From Pseudomonas sp. Bout1 (GTDB lineage: Bacteria > Pseudomonadota > Gammaproteobacteria > Pseudomonadales > Pseudomonadaceae), in the NCBI RefSeq assembly GCF_034314165.1, contig NZ_JAVIWK010000001.1, forward strand, positions 1,379,001 through 1,443,000: DNA of 64,000 nucleotides, read 5' to 3'. Position numbers and translations under genes: made by a program. Below, in pieces: positions 41,628-49,714 of the stretch (position 1 is the stretch's first letter; every line of letters starts with the position of its first letter). The notes below the pieces were generated by a model. That model was not told the origin of the DNA and ran no database searches. It was given only the letters and a program-made list of their open reading frames with translations.

Positions 41628-41923
41628 ATCCAAGCGACGAGCTCTGGTGCGAACTGGTCATGAATGGAATCGGCGGCTGCACCATCGCCGAAGCGCAGGA
41701 GCGCATGACCTACTCCGAGTTTGTGGTCTGGATGAAGTTTCGCACCAAGCGTGGATCGCTGCACCAGGGCATGCGCGTCGAGATGGCTCTGGCGCAGATC
41801 CTGGCGTTCTACGCCAACTCGAAGACCGGCAAGGATGCCCCGCGGCTTTACCAGCAGGACTTCGCCCCGCACATGGATCCGCGTGTCGAGTCGCTGGAAG
41901 CGGCTGTGGAAAACTGGTCGTAG
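41615..41923 (+). CDS. T-part of tail chaperone gpGT (frameshift product)
   Basis: This is the C-terminal extension made by -1 frameshifting from the gene at 41292. It reads 'DEALDPSDELWCELVMNGIG', then 'CTIAEAQERMTYSEFVVWMK', a DUF4035-like pattern, ending 'DPRVESLEAAVENWS'. The ATG at 41660 also opens this frame, but no good ribosome site precedes it, so frameshift expression is favoured. In lambda the T part contacts the tail tube and the G part contacts the tape measure. Full GT would be about 210 residues. Confidence 0.88.
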   Translation, partial: DEALDPSDELWCELVMNGIGGCTIAEAQERMTYSEFVVWMKFRTKRGSLHQGMRVEMALAQILAFYANSKTGKDAPRLYQQDFAPHMDPRVESLEAAVENWS

Positions 41924-41987
41924 GTCCTAGGCTATGGCGACAAGCCCTCCGGTGATAGATTGCCAGCTACTATTACTCGGAGGCTTT

Positions 41988-42269
41988 ATGAATAGGGAGC
42001 GCTTGGACTTTTGTGTGTTTGTAGCGAAGGCCATGGCGGCGATGGCTGTAATCGCTGCGCTGATTGTGCTGTACAACTTTGGTAGGATCGAGGTGTTATC
42101 TCGAACGGACTACCTGGGTGTCGGGCAAATGACCATGAACTGGCCTGTGATATTCGGATCATTGGCGAGTGCTATATATGCTGTCTTGTTTGCCGCAATG
42201 ATGAGTGCCGTTAGATACGCCTGCTATTTTGCGCAAGATGCCAGCAAAGGCGGGCATCCAACAAAATAG
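41988..42269 (+). CDS. Small two-helix membrane protein, moron candidate
   Basis: The 93-residue protein has two membrane helices ('AKAMAAMAVIAALIVLYNFG', 'FGSLASAIYAVLFAAMMSAV') and a short cytoplasmic tail. It is inserted between gpGT and the tape measure, which normally adjoin. The ATG follows CGGAGG and a terminator closes it. Such additions in the tail module are often lysogenic-conversion or exclusion genes; its function is unknown. DNA here is visibly less GC-rich than adjacent genes. Confidence 0.65.
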   Translation: MNRERLDFCVFVAKAMAAMAVIAALIVLYNFGRIEVLSRTDYLGVGQMTMNWPVIFGSLASAIYAVLFAAMMSAVRYACYFAQDASKGGHPTK

Positions 42270-42286
42270 ACTTACTTTAATAAATG

Positions 42287-42309
42287 AGCCCGCCATGAGC
42301 GGGCTTTTT
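42287..42309 (+). terminator. Terminator before tape measure gene
   Basis: Perfect 7-bp stem (agcccgc / gcgggct), 5-nt loop, five T. The tape measure ribosome site (cccggag) follows directly. Confidence 0.8.
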
Positions 42310-42326
42310 GTTGCCCGGAGAAAACC

Positions 42327-45300
42327 ATGGCTGGATCGCTTGGCACCCTGACCTTGGACCTGATCGCAAAGATTGGAGGCTTTACGGGGCCGATGGATCA
42401 GGCCGGCAGAGCTGCCAAAAAGTCGTCGAAAGAGATGACTGACGCAGCCAACCAGGCTGCATCGGCTTGGAGCGCACTTGGCACGGTTGCCGCTGGTGCG
42501 GTAGCAGGATTTTCGGTTGCCAGTATTTTCGGGCGCTTTGTCACAGAAACAAAAAGCGCCGAGCGCGAACAAGCACAACTCGGCGCAGTGCTTCGCTCTA
42601 CTGGCGAGTCGGCGGGGTTTAACCGTGACCAGTTGAACTCTATGGCTGATGCCTTGGCGAAGGCTACTACCTTTTCTGGTGGGGATATCAGTCAGGCCCA
42701 AACTACGTTGCTAGCTTTTACCGGGGTTGTTGGTGGCCAGTTCAATCGGGCGCTACAAGCTGCCGCAGATATGGCGGCTCGAACTGGTGCAACTGTAAAA
42801 GACGCCGCAGAAACGATCGGTAGGGCACTAGATGTTCCTTCAGAGGGGCTGACATCTCTGAGCAAGCAAGGCTTTCGTTTTTCCGAAGAGCAGAAAAAGC
42901 TTGCTGTCGCACTTGAGTCTACCGGAGACGTTGCGGGGGCTCAGCAGATTATCCTAAAGTCACTCGAGGAGTCGTACGGTGGGGCTGCCTCAGCTGCGCG
43001 AGATACATTCGGCGGTTCGCTAGACGCATTGCAAAACACTATTTCTGACCTGCTCACAGGTGAGGGAAGCCTCGATAGTGCCAAGGTCGCTGTAAATGCC
43101 CTGAATGACGTTCTTGGCTCGTCCGCTGCCAAAGATGCAATGGAGGTAACAGCAAAGGCCGCCGTGGCGCTTGCAGGGGTGCTTTCGATCAGGTTGGCGG
43201 CTGCTGCGGTGAGCGCTGCAGCTTCTTTCGTGCTGGTGCAAGCAGACACCATTCGTTATCAGGCAACGCTTGCACGAATGGCCGGTGTGTCTTCCGCCGC
43301 TGCGGCGGGTCTCTCGACGCTTAGCGCTTCTGCAAGGGCTGCCTCCGCAGCCATGGCTTTGCTTGGCGGTCCGGTAGGCGTGGCATTGTTGGCTGGGAGT
43401 GCGCTTGTCTATTTTGCGACCCGGGCGAGCGAAGCGGACAAGGCATCGGCAGCGCTAGATGAGCGTATTGCCAAGCTGAATACTTCTTTTGCCACCATGA
43501 AGGTTGACCAGGCGGCAGCTGCCATTCCGGACTACACGAAGAAACTTGAAAGCGCGACGATGGCTGCTGACGCTATCAATGCTCGAATCTTCACTCTAAA
43601 CGAAAATATTAAAAGGTTTCCTCAGAGCCCAAGTCTCGATAAATGGAAGGCTGACCTAATTCAGGCGAAGGGCGCCGCAGTCGACGCGAACGAAGCAGTC
43701 GATGGTTTGAAGGCAAAGATTGCGGAGTTGAATGCAATCGTCGAAAGGCCAGTGGTCTCAAATTCGGTTGCCGAAACCTCCAAGGTCTATACGGAGATGG
43801 CCAAAAAGATCGACGAGCAGATATTGCTCGCCGGGAAAACAACCGAAGCGGACAAGTTGCAGGCTCGTATCAAGGCAGGTCTCGTAGAGGGGCTAAAGGC
43901 CGGAGAGGGCGACTTGCTCGTCGCCTCTCAGAGGCGTGCAGACGCGGCGATCAAAGCTGCCGAGGCAACAAAGAAAGCGGATGATTCAGCCAAGGCTTCC
44001 GCAAAATCGGCTGCTGAGGCTCTTACTAAGCGCGGCGTTGACGCAGAGGAAAACTACCGTCGCCAGATCACCCTTATCGATGAGACAACTGGCAAGCAGG
44101 GCAAGGCCAGTGAAGTAGCAAAGCTCGCCTTCGAGCTTGAAACCGGAAAGCTCAAAGGGGTGAGCGCAGAGCGCCAGAAGGTTCTTCAGGATTTGGCTGC
44201 TGAGCTCGACTCGAAGGTCAAGCTGAAGAAGCAGAACGAGGAAGACCTGAAGCTGGCCACGCTGCAGGCCAACCTGAAAGACAGCAACACCATTGTTCGC
44301 CAGGGCTTTGAGATGGAGCTGGCGGGCGCTGGTTCCGGGGAAAAGCTGCGGGGGCGCCTGAAAGAAGACCTGGCAATCCAGCAGGATTATGCCAAGCAGC
44401 GCGCGGAGATGTTCAAGCAGTACAAGGAAGCCGAAGTACTCGGTGACCCCGACGCCAAAAGCCGATACGACAAGGAGACCGCACTTCTTGAGGAGGCCCT
44501 TGCTGAGCGGATAGTCATCCAGCAGGACTATTACAACCAGCAGGATGCGGCTCAATCCAACTGGCTGACGGGCGTCAGTGATGCCTGGCAGAACTACGTT
44601 GATGCAGCGCAGGACTACACGTCGCAGGCGGCAGAAGCGACTGCCACTTTGCTGGGTGATGCAACAAGCGGTCTCAGCCAGTTCTTCACTGATGTGGCGA
44701 CTGGTGCCGAGACGGCGGGCGATGCCCTGGGCAACCTCGTTACGGACTTTGCGAAATCCACCATCAAGGCGCTGGCCGACATGGCAGCTCAGTGGCTGGT
44801 GTATCAAGCCGTCCAATTGATTGTTGGTAAAACGACTCAGGCCAGTGCGGCGCCGACGCTGATCGCGAATGCCCAAGCGACTTCCACCCAGGCGGCACTG
44901 GCTGCATATGCATCCACAGCTGCAATCCCTATCGTCGGGCCGGTCCTGGCACCTGCAGCCGCAGCTACTGCTGCCGCCGCAACGGCGCCAATGGTCGCCG
45001 GCGTGGCGTCAGCGGCGCTGGCCGGCATGGCGCACGACGGTATCGACTCTGTTCCGGAGACAGGTACCTGGCTGCTCAAGAAAGGTGAGCGGGTCACCAC
45101 TGCCGAGACCAGCGCAAAGCTTGATTCGACCCTGGACAGGATGCGTGCAAGTAACGATTCGTCCGGCTCCCAGACCGTAAACGTCATCGAAGACGCTTCC
45201 CGAGCCGGGAGAACACAGACCAGGCAAGTCGGAGGGCGCCAAGAAACAGACGTTTTCGTTTCCGATATCAACAGTAATGGCCCTCGCGCCAAAGCGATTC

Positions 45301-45335
45301 AGCAAATGCTTGGGATAGGGAGAGCGGCACGATGA
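42327..45335 (+). CDS. Tail tape measure protein
   Basis: The 1002-residue protein has a start 'LGTLTLDLIAKIGGFTGPMD' with 'AGRAAKKSSKEMTDAANQAA', long helical and coiled-coil regions, and a mid-protein hydrophobic stretch ('AASAAMALLGGPVGVALLAG'). The C-terminal lambda-H-like part is 'FFTDVATGAETAGDALGNLV' followed by Ala-rich membrane-active helices and 'HDGIDSVPETGTWLLKKGER'. It sets tail length and probably aids DNA entry. Length by the usual rule of about 0.15 nm per residue suggests a tail near 150 nm. Confidence 0.95.
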   Translation: MAGSLGTLTLDLIAKIGGFTGPMDQAGRAAKKSSKEMTDAANQAASAWSALGTVAAGAVAGFSVASIFGRFVTETKSAEREQAQLGAVLRSTGESAGFNRDQLNSMADALAKATTFSGGDISQAQTTLLAFTGVVGGQFNRALQAAADMAARTGATVKDAAETIGRALDVPSEGLTSLSKQGFRFSEEQKKLAVALESTGDVAGAQQIILKSLEESYGGAASAARDTFGGSLDALQNTISDLLTGEGSLDSAKVAVNALNDVLGSSAAKDAMEVTAKAAVALAGVLSIRLAAAAVSAAASFVLVQADTIRYQATLARMAGVSSAAAAGLSTLSASARAASAAMALLGGPVGVALLAGSALVYFATRASEADKASAALDERIAKLNTSFATMKVDQAAAAIPDYTKKLESATMAADAINARIFTLNENIKRFPQSPSLDKWKADLIQAKGAAVDANEAVDGLKAKIAELNAIVERPVVSNSVAETSKVYTEMAKKIDEQILLAGKTTEADKLQARIKAGLVEGLKAGEGDLLVASQRRADAAIKAAEATKKADDSAKASAKSAAEALTKRGVDAEENYRRQITLIDETTGKQGKASEVAKLAFELETGKLKGVSAERQKVLQDLAAELDSKVKLKKQNEEDLKLATLQANLKDSNTIVRQGFEMELAGAGSGEKLRGRLKEDLAIQQDYAKQRAEMFKQYKEAEVLGDPDAKSRYDKETALLEEALAERIVIQQDYYNQQDAAQSNWLTGVSDAWQNYVDAAQDYTSQAAEATATLLGDATSGLSQFFTDVATGAETAGDALGNLVTDFAKSTIKALADMAAQWLVYQAVQLIVGKTTQASAAPTLIANAQATSTQAALAAYASTAAIPIVGPVLAPAAAATAAAATAPMVAGVASAALAGMAHDGIDSVPETGTWLLKKGERVTTAETSAKLDSTLDRMRASNDSSGSQTVNVIEDASRAGRTQTRQVGGRQETDVFVSDINSNGPRAKAIQQMLGIGRAAR

Positions 45336-45784
45336 TTCAGTTTCCAAAGGAATTGCCGTGCGCACTCCGAGAGGGTTACGGATTTAAGCCCGTCAGCCCG
45401 ATGATGGGCACGGAGATGCAAACGGGCCGCACCAGGTATCGCCGAAAGTATTCATCCACCCCAACCGTCACAACAGTCAACTGGCTGTTCAATGACGTGG
45501 AGGCTCAGCTGTTTGAATCATGGTTCGAAGAGGTTTTGATCTCCGGCAGCCAGTGGTTCGAGTGCGACCTGAAAACCCCGCAAGCGCTTCAGCCATACAA
45601 GGCGCACTTCGTCGACATCTACGAGGGTCCAACCCTCGACGGCGTCAGCTTGTGGCGATACCGGGCTCAGCTTGAGTTGTGGGAGCGACCGATCCTCACC
45701 GGCGGCTGGGCGATCTACGCGCCGGAGTACATCACCGGCATGAACATCATCGACCTTGCGGTCAATAAGGACTGGCCACAATGA
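45332..45784 (+). CDS. Minor tail protein, gpM-like position
   Basis: The 150-residue protein lies directly after the tape measure (4-nt overlap), the place of lambda M. 'PMMGTEMQTGRTRYRRKYSS' and 'WFECDLKTPQALQPYKAHFV' are its clearest blocks; a DUF6441/M-like tail hub fold is plausible. It precedes the DUF1833 and NlpC genes, as in other pseudomonad siphophages. Confidence 0.8.
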   Translation: MIQFPKELPCALREGYGFKPVSPMMGTEMQTGRTRYRRKYSSTPTVTTVNWLFNDVEAQLFESWFEEVLISGSQWFECDLKTPQALQPYKAHFVDIYEGPTLDGVSLWRYRAQLELWERPILTGGWAIYAPEYITGMNIIDLAVNKDWPQ

Positions 45785-46263
45785 CAAGCTTTGTACTGAA
45801 CCGGCTCTACTCCAGTGGTGGGCCGGAGATTCTGCACGGCACCCTGGAGGTGACCGACGGGGTAGCACGCCACTTTCTAACCAACGGTTACGAGGATCTG
45901 CTGTTGGGCCTGGAGACGGGCGGCACTGCGACTTTTCTGGCTTGTGGCATATCCATCGCTCTCCCGAAACGGGGTAGTGACGGAAAGCAGGACCTGAAGT
46001 TTGCCCTGTGCAACATCGACGGGAGTGTCTCCGGCTTCCTGCGCGCCGCCTTGAAAGACCGCAGGGAGATCAACCTGGTGTACAGGGGGTACATCAGCAC
46101 TGACCCGGCCTACCCGTCGAAGATCCTTCGCTACAAGGTGAAGAGCGGTTCTGTCACGGCGACCGAAGCGCAGATCGTGGCCGGCTACTTCAACCTGCTG
46201 GAAACCCTCTGGCTTCGATTCAATTACACCGGCGAATTCGCCCCAGGCATGCGGTACCAATAA
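45781..46263 (+). CDS. DUF1833-family minor tail protein (gpL-like)
   Basis: The 160-residue protein matches the DUF1833 pattern: 'LHGTLEVTDGVARHFLTNGY', 'DLKFALCNIDGSVSGFLRAA' and 'NLVYRGYISTDPAYPSKILR'. It belongs to the tail-tip complex. It overlaps the upstream gene by 4 nt and shares one base with the next. Confidence 0.85.
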   Translation: MTSFVLNRLYSSGGPEILHGTLEVTDGVARHFLTNGYEDLLLGLETGGTATFLACGISIALPKRGSDGKQDLKFALCNIDGSVSGFLRAALKDRREINLVYRGYISTDPAYPSKILRYKVKSGSVTATEAQIVAGYFNLLETLWLRFNYTGEFAPGMRYQ

Positions 46264-46643
46264 TGATCGATCACGACAAATACCCTGCGGGTAAGTACCG
46301 CGAGGGGGGGAGAGTGTGGCCGTTTGTTGACTGCTACGGCCTGGTGCTGGAGGTCCGGCGTGATCTTGGGTTACCGGACTGGCCAGAGTGGGCCGATATC
46401 CGCGCCGGCGACGGCTCCATGGTCGAGGTGGCTGGGAAGTGGTTCCCGACGCTCACGCCGTGCCAGCCGGAGGAGGGTGCCTTGATTGCCCTGTACGAAG
46501 GCAGCGAGATGCGCCACGTCGGCGTGGTCGTTCGCGTCGATGCCTCCCTTGAGGCAATGGAAATCACCGAGAAGCACAACGTCATCTGCCTGCCTTTGCA
46601 CAGGCTCAAGCGCCGCTTCGTGCGGGTGGAGTACTACAAGTGA
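46263..46643 (+). CDS. NlpC/P60-like tail tip peptidase (gpK-like)
   Basis: In this 126-residue protein the catalytic Cys lies in 'WPFVDCYGLVLEVRRDLG' and the His in 'MRHVGVVVRVD', the NlpC/P60 papain-like pair. It probably opens peptidoglycan during infection or processes the tail tip, as gpK-type proteins do. It overlaps the J-like gene by 4 nt. Confidence 0.9.
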   Translation: MIDHDKYPAGKYREGGRVWPFVDCYGLVLEVRRDLGLPDWPEWADIRAGDGSMVEVAGKWFPTLTPCQPEEGALIALYEGSEMRHVGVVVRVDASLEAMEITEKHNVICLPLHRLKRRFVRVEYYK

Positions 46644-49600
46644 TCGAGATCTACCCATCCAGGATTGGTGTTGAAAAAGGCGACTGCGTGCCGCTGGAGA
46701 TTCACCAGGTAAAGGGGCCGATTACCCTGGCCGGATGGCTGTCGGCCAATGTCAAAGGCTTCGATATCGGTGCGGTGCATCCAATCTGCATTGAAGTGAA
46801 TGATGCGGTTGTACCTGTGGATCAGTGGCAGTCAGTGGTAATCGGCCCAGAGACCGCTGTGAAGATCTTCCCGGAGGCGAGAGCCGCCGCTGCCGCTGTC
46901 GCGGCCTGGGTCGCCGTGGCGCTGGCTGCAGTGTCCATCATCATGGTCATGAGCATGCCGAAGGCCAAGGCTGCGAAACAGCAGCAGGGCGATGACCTCG
47001 ACCTGGCCACGGCCACTGGCAACCATGCAAAGCTGAATTCTCCGATCCGCGAGATCTTGGGCAAAGCCAAGGTGTATCCAGACCTTTTGGTCCCGCCGGT
47101 GTCGAGGTTCGTGAACAAACGCCTGATGCGCACCAGCCTGTGCCTATGCGTAGGCCGTGGCCGGCATCTTCTCCCGTCCAGCACGCTCAAGATCGGCGAC
47201 ACCCCGGTAGCTGCGTTCGGCTCTGACGTGTCCTTCAATATCTACGAGCCAGGCGCATCACTTGCAAATGATCCTCGCGCCCAGAACTGGTACCCGGTAG
47301 GCGAGGTTGGCGGGACCAACGCCGGTACAGCCGGCTTGGACCTGGGCAGTACGGCTCCCTCGGAATCTACCGCGCTGGCTGACTCGATACTGATCAGCGG
47401 CACAACGATCTCCCTGCTGGGCAACAGCCCGCGCTTCCCGGACAACTGGGCCGCCGGCACGGTGCTCACCCTGGTCACGCCTGACACCTTCACGGTTTCC
47501 TCTGCTGGCGGGTATAGCAGGATCGCCGGTGCGCTCACGGACCTTTCCCCGTTCGTTGGCATGAAGGTGACGCTGCGCAGTGATACCGATCTGGATTTGA
47601 TGGTGGCTAGCGTGGCGCCCTATGTTCCGCCGGTGCCTGGTGTAGGTGGCTCGCCTTCATCTGTGTCGGCCAGCGCCTCACCATCTACCTATGACTTCAG
47701 TGCGAGCGCGGTGGTCTGGACTGTGACCTTCCAGGGCGTCACCAAAACCGTCTCACTGAATGCGAACTACGGAAGTATGAGCGCCCTGGTGTCGATCATA
47801 ACGTCGCAGCTCTCGGGCATCGGCCTGGTGGCTCAAGACAACTCCGGCCGTTTGCGCTTGATTGAGCCGCTGAGCCCCTACAAGGGCGGCACTATTTCGC
47901 AAACCAGCGCGCCTGTGCCGATCTTTGGTTCCGGCCCTACGTACGTGGTGGGCACCGCCTCGACTGGTGGCTCTGCCGAGCAGCAGGCATCCATCACCTT
48001 GCAGTTCGACAACGGTACGCCTTTCACTGGGCTGGCCGTGGGTCAGCAGCGCTTGGCTTTGGGGTACCGCGGCTTTCGCTACAGCGTTGTCTCGATTGAC
48101 GGGCTTAGCGCCTCGATTCGCCGCATCAATGACCTCGGTGCTATTGATACAAACTGGGGCGGATTCACTGCTCGAACCCTGCTGGACTTCTCATTTACCG
48201 GGCCTGGGGGCACTGTCAACTGGATCGGCCCCTTAATGGGGTGCCCTGAGAACGAACTGGCAACCATGGCCGAATACGACGTCTTCTTCAACAACGGCCT
48301 GTGCTACTACAGCAAACAGGGGAACATCAAAGTTTCCTCAAAGTCGGTTGAGGTTCGCTGGCGGGATGCGGCCATTGGCGGGGCCTGGACGACGATTACC
48401 CACACCTACGTTGAGGCAACTCCAGACCAGATCGGTTTCACCCACCAGCTTGTTTTCCCCTACCCGCTGCGCCCAGAGTTCCAGATGCGCCGGGTTGAGC
48501 CGCTTATGGGAGGGCAGGCTCGAGAGTCCATTCAATGGCTTGGCCTACGCACGCTCTTGCCGTGGCCAACGTCCTACCAGGGCGTGACCGTCATCACTAT
48601 GGATGTGCGCGGCGGCGATCGCCTCAGCGCTCAGTCTGAGCGCCAGGTTAACTGCGTTCCAACCCGCATCTATGACAGTGCGCCGATGCGCTCAATCAAA
48701 GGCGCAGCCTTGCACGTCTGCCAGAGCCTGGGAATTGATGAGTCGCTGATCGACATGGATGCGCTCAACACGGTTGACCAGGATTACTGGACGCCCCGCG
48801 GCGAGCTGTACGACATGTCCCATGAAAAGGCAATGCCGGCCCGGGAGATGCTGCAGGGGATATTCACCGCCGGCATGTCCCACTTGTCGAACGGCAACGG
48901 GCTGCTTAGCGTGAAACGAGAGGGCATCCAGCCCCCGCGGGGAGTCATCACGCCGCACGAGATGGCCAGCGAATTGACGGCAAGCTTCACCGCGCCCAGC
49001 CCGGACGACTTCGATGGCGTCGACGTCGAATACGTGGACCAGTACACCAACCGTAAGGAAACGGTGCCATGTCGATTGCCTGGAAGCCTTGGGCTCAAGG
49101 TGGACAAGATCCAGCTGGATGGCGTCTCCGATCGCGATTACGCCTGGCGAATCGGCATGCGGCAATTGCGCAAGTATCAGTTCTCCCGCTGGGCTTACTC
49201 CGTGGATACGGAGCTTGATGCGCTGGTTTTCGAGGACATTGATCGCATCACGCTGGCCGACGACATCCCCAACACCACCAGCAGCGCACTGATCATGGAG
49301 GTGGAGCAGGTGGGGGACAGGTACCTGCTCACGCTGAGCGAAGAGATGGACTGGACGATGGTTGCGCCCCGGGCGGTGATTCGCCGCCACGATGGAACCG
49401 TCACCAGCTTGTTCGAACCGCAGGAGGCGGGCTTCCACCAGGTGCTGGTACCGCTGAGCGCAATCGACTTCGACATCATCACCGACCTCAGCATTGAGCC
49501 GGCCCGCTTCCTGTTTGGGCCAAGCGAGCAGGTTGGGTACCCGGCGATGATCACAGAGATAACCCCGAACCAGGACGGAACCTGCGCGGTTACTGCGAGC

Positions 49601-49657
49601 GAGTATTCACCCGTGTTCTACGCAGATGACGACAACTACGCGCCTGCAGCGGCGTAG
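46640..49657 (+). CDS. Tip attachment protein J / host specificity
   Basis: The 1005-residue central tail-tip protein starts with an I-like segment ('VAAWVAVALAAVSIIMVMSM', hydrophobic), then the J-type body: 'NHAKLNSPIREILGKAKVYP', 'RTSLCLCVGRGRHLLPSSTL', 'WLGLRTLLPWPTSYQGVTVI' and 'YDSAPMRSIKGAALHVCQSL'. The N-terminal fusion of gpI-like and gpJ-like parts is common in TipJ proteins. It should determine host contact together with the SGNH protein next to it. Confidence 0.92.
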   Translation: MIEIYPSRIGVEKGDCVPLEIHQVKGPITLAGWLSANVKGFDIGAVHPICIEVNDAVVPVDQWQSVVIGPETAVKIFPEARAAAAAVAAWVAVALAAVSIIMVMSMPKAKAAKQQQGDDLDLATATGNHAKLNSPIREILGKAKVYPDLLVPPVSRFVNKRLMRTSLCLCVGRGRHLLPSSTLKIGDTPVAAFGSDVSFNIYEPGASLANDPRAQNWYPVGEVGGTNAGTAGLDLGSTAPSESTALADSILISGTTISLLGNSPRFPDNWAAGTVLTLVTPDTFTVSSAGGYSRIAGALTDLSPFVGMKVTLRSDTDLDLMVASVAPYVPPVPGVGGSPSSVSASASPSTYDFSASAVVWTVTFQGVTKTVSLNANYGSMSALVSIITSQLSGIGLVAQDNSGRLRLIEPLSPYKGGTISQTSAPVPIFGSGPTYVVGTASTGGSAEQQASITLQFDNGTPFTGLAVGQQRLALGYRGFRYSVVSIDGLSASIRRINDLGAIDTNWGGFTARTLLDFSFTGPGGTVNWIGPLMGCPENELATMAEYDVFFNNGLCYYSKQGNIKVSSKSVEVRWRDAAIGGAWTTITHTYVEATPDQIGFTHQLVFPYPLRPEFQMRRVEPLMGGQARESIQWLGLRTLLPWPTSYQGVTVITMDVRGGDRLSAQSERQVNCVPTRIYDSAPMRSIKGAALHVCQSLGIDESLIDMDALNTVDQDYWTPRGELYDMSHEKAMPAREMLQGIFTAGMSHLSNGNGLLSVKREGIQPPRGVITPHEMASELTASFTAPSPDDFDGVDVEYVDQYTNRKETVPCRLPGSLGLKVDKIQLDGVSDRDYAWRIGMRQLRKYQFSRWAYSVDTELDALVFEDIDRITLADDIPNTTSSALIMEVEQVGDRYLLTLSEEMDWTMVAPRAVIRRHDGTVTSLFEPQEAGFHQVLVPLSAIDFDIITDLSIEPARFLFGPSEQVGYPAMITEITPNQDGTCAVTASEYSPVFYADDDNYAPAAA

Positions 49658-49673
49658 CAACCAACCTTCCAAG

Positions 49674-49699
49674 GCCCGCCGCTGAGCGGGCTTTTTTTT
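49674..49699 (+). terminator. Terminator before SGNH tail gene
   Basis: gcccgc / gcgggc stem, 6-nt loop, then eight T, followed at once by a ribosome site (cggggaa) and ATG. Confidence 0.8.
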
Positions 49700-49714
49700 G
49701 CCTCGGGGAAAACC

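Noticed and set aside
41934..41987. Upstream start of the small membrane protein
   Set aside because: The added residues overlap the end of the gpGT region and lack a ribosome site. The ATG at 41988 has CGGAGG.
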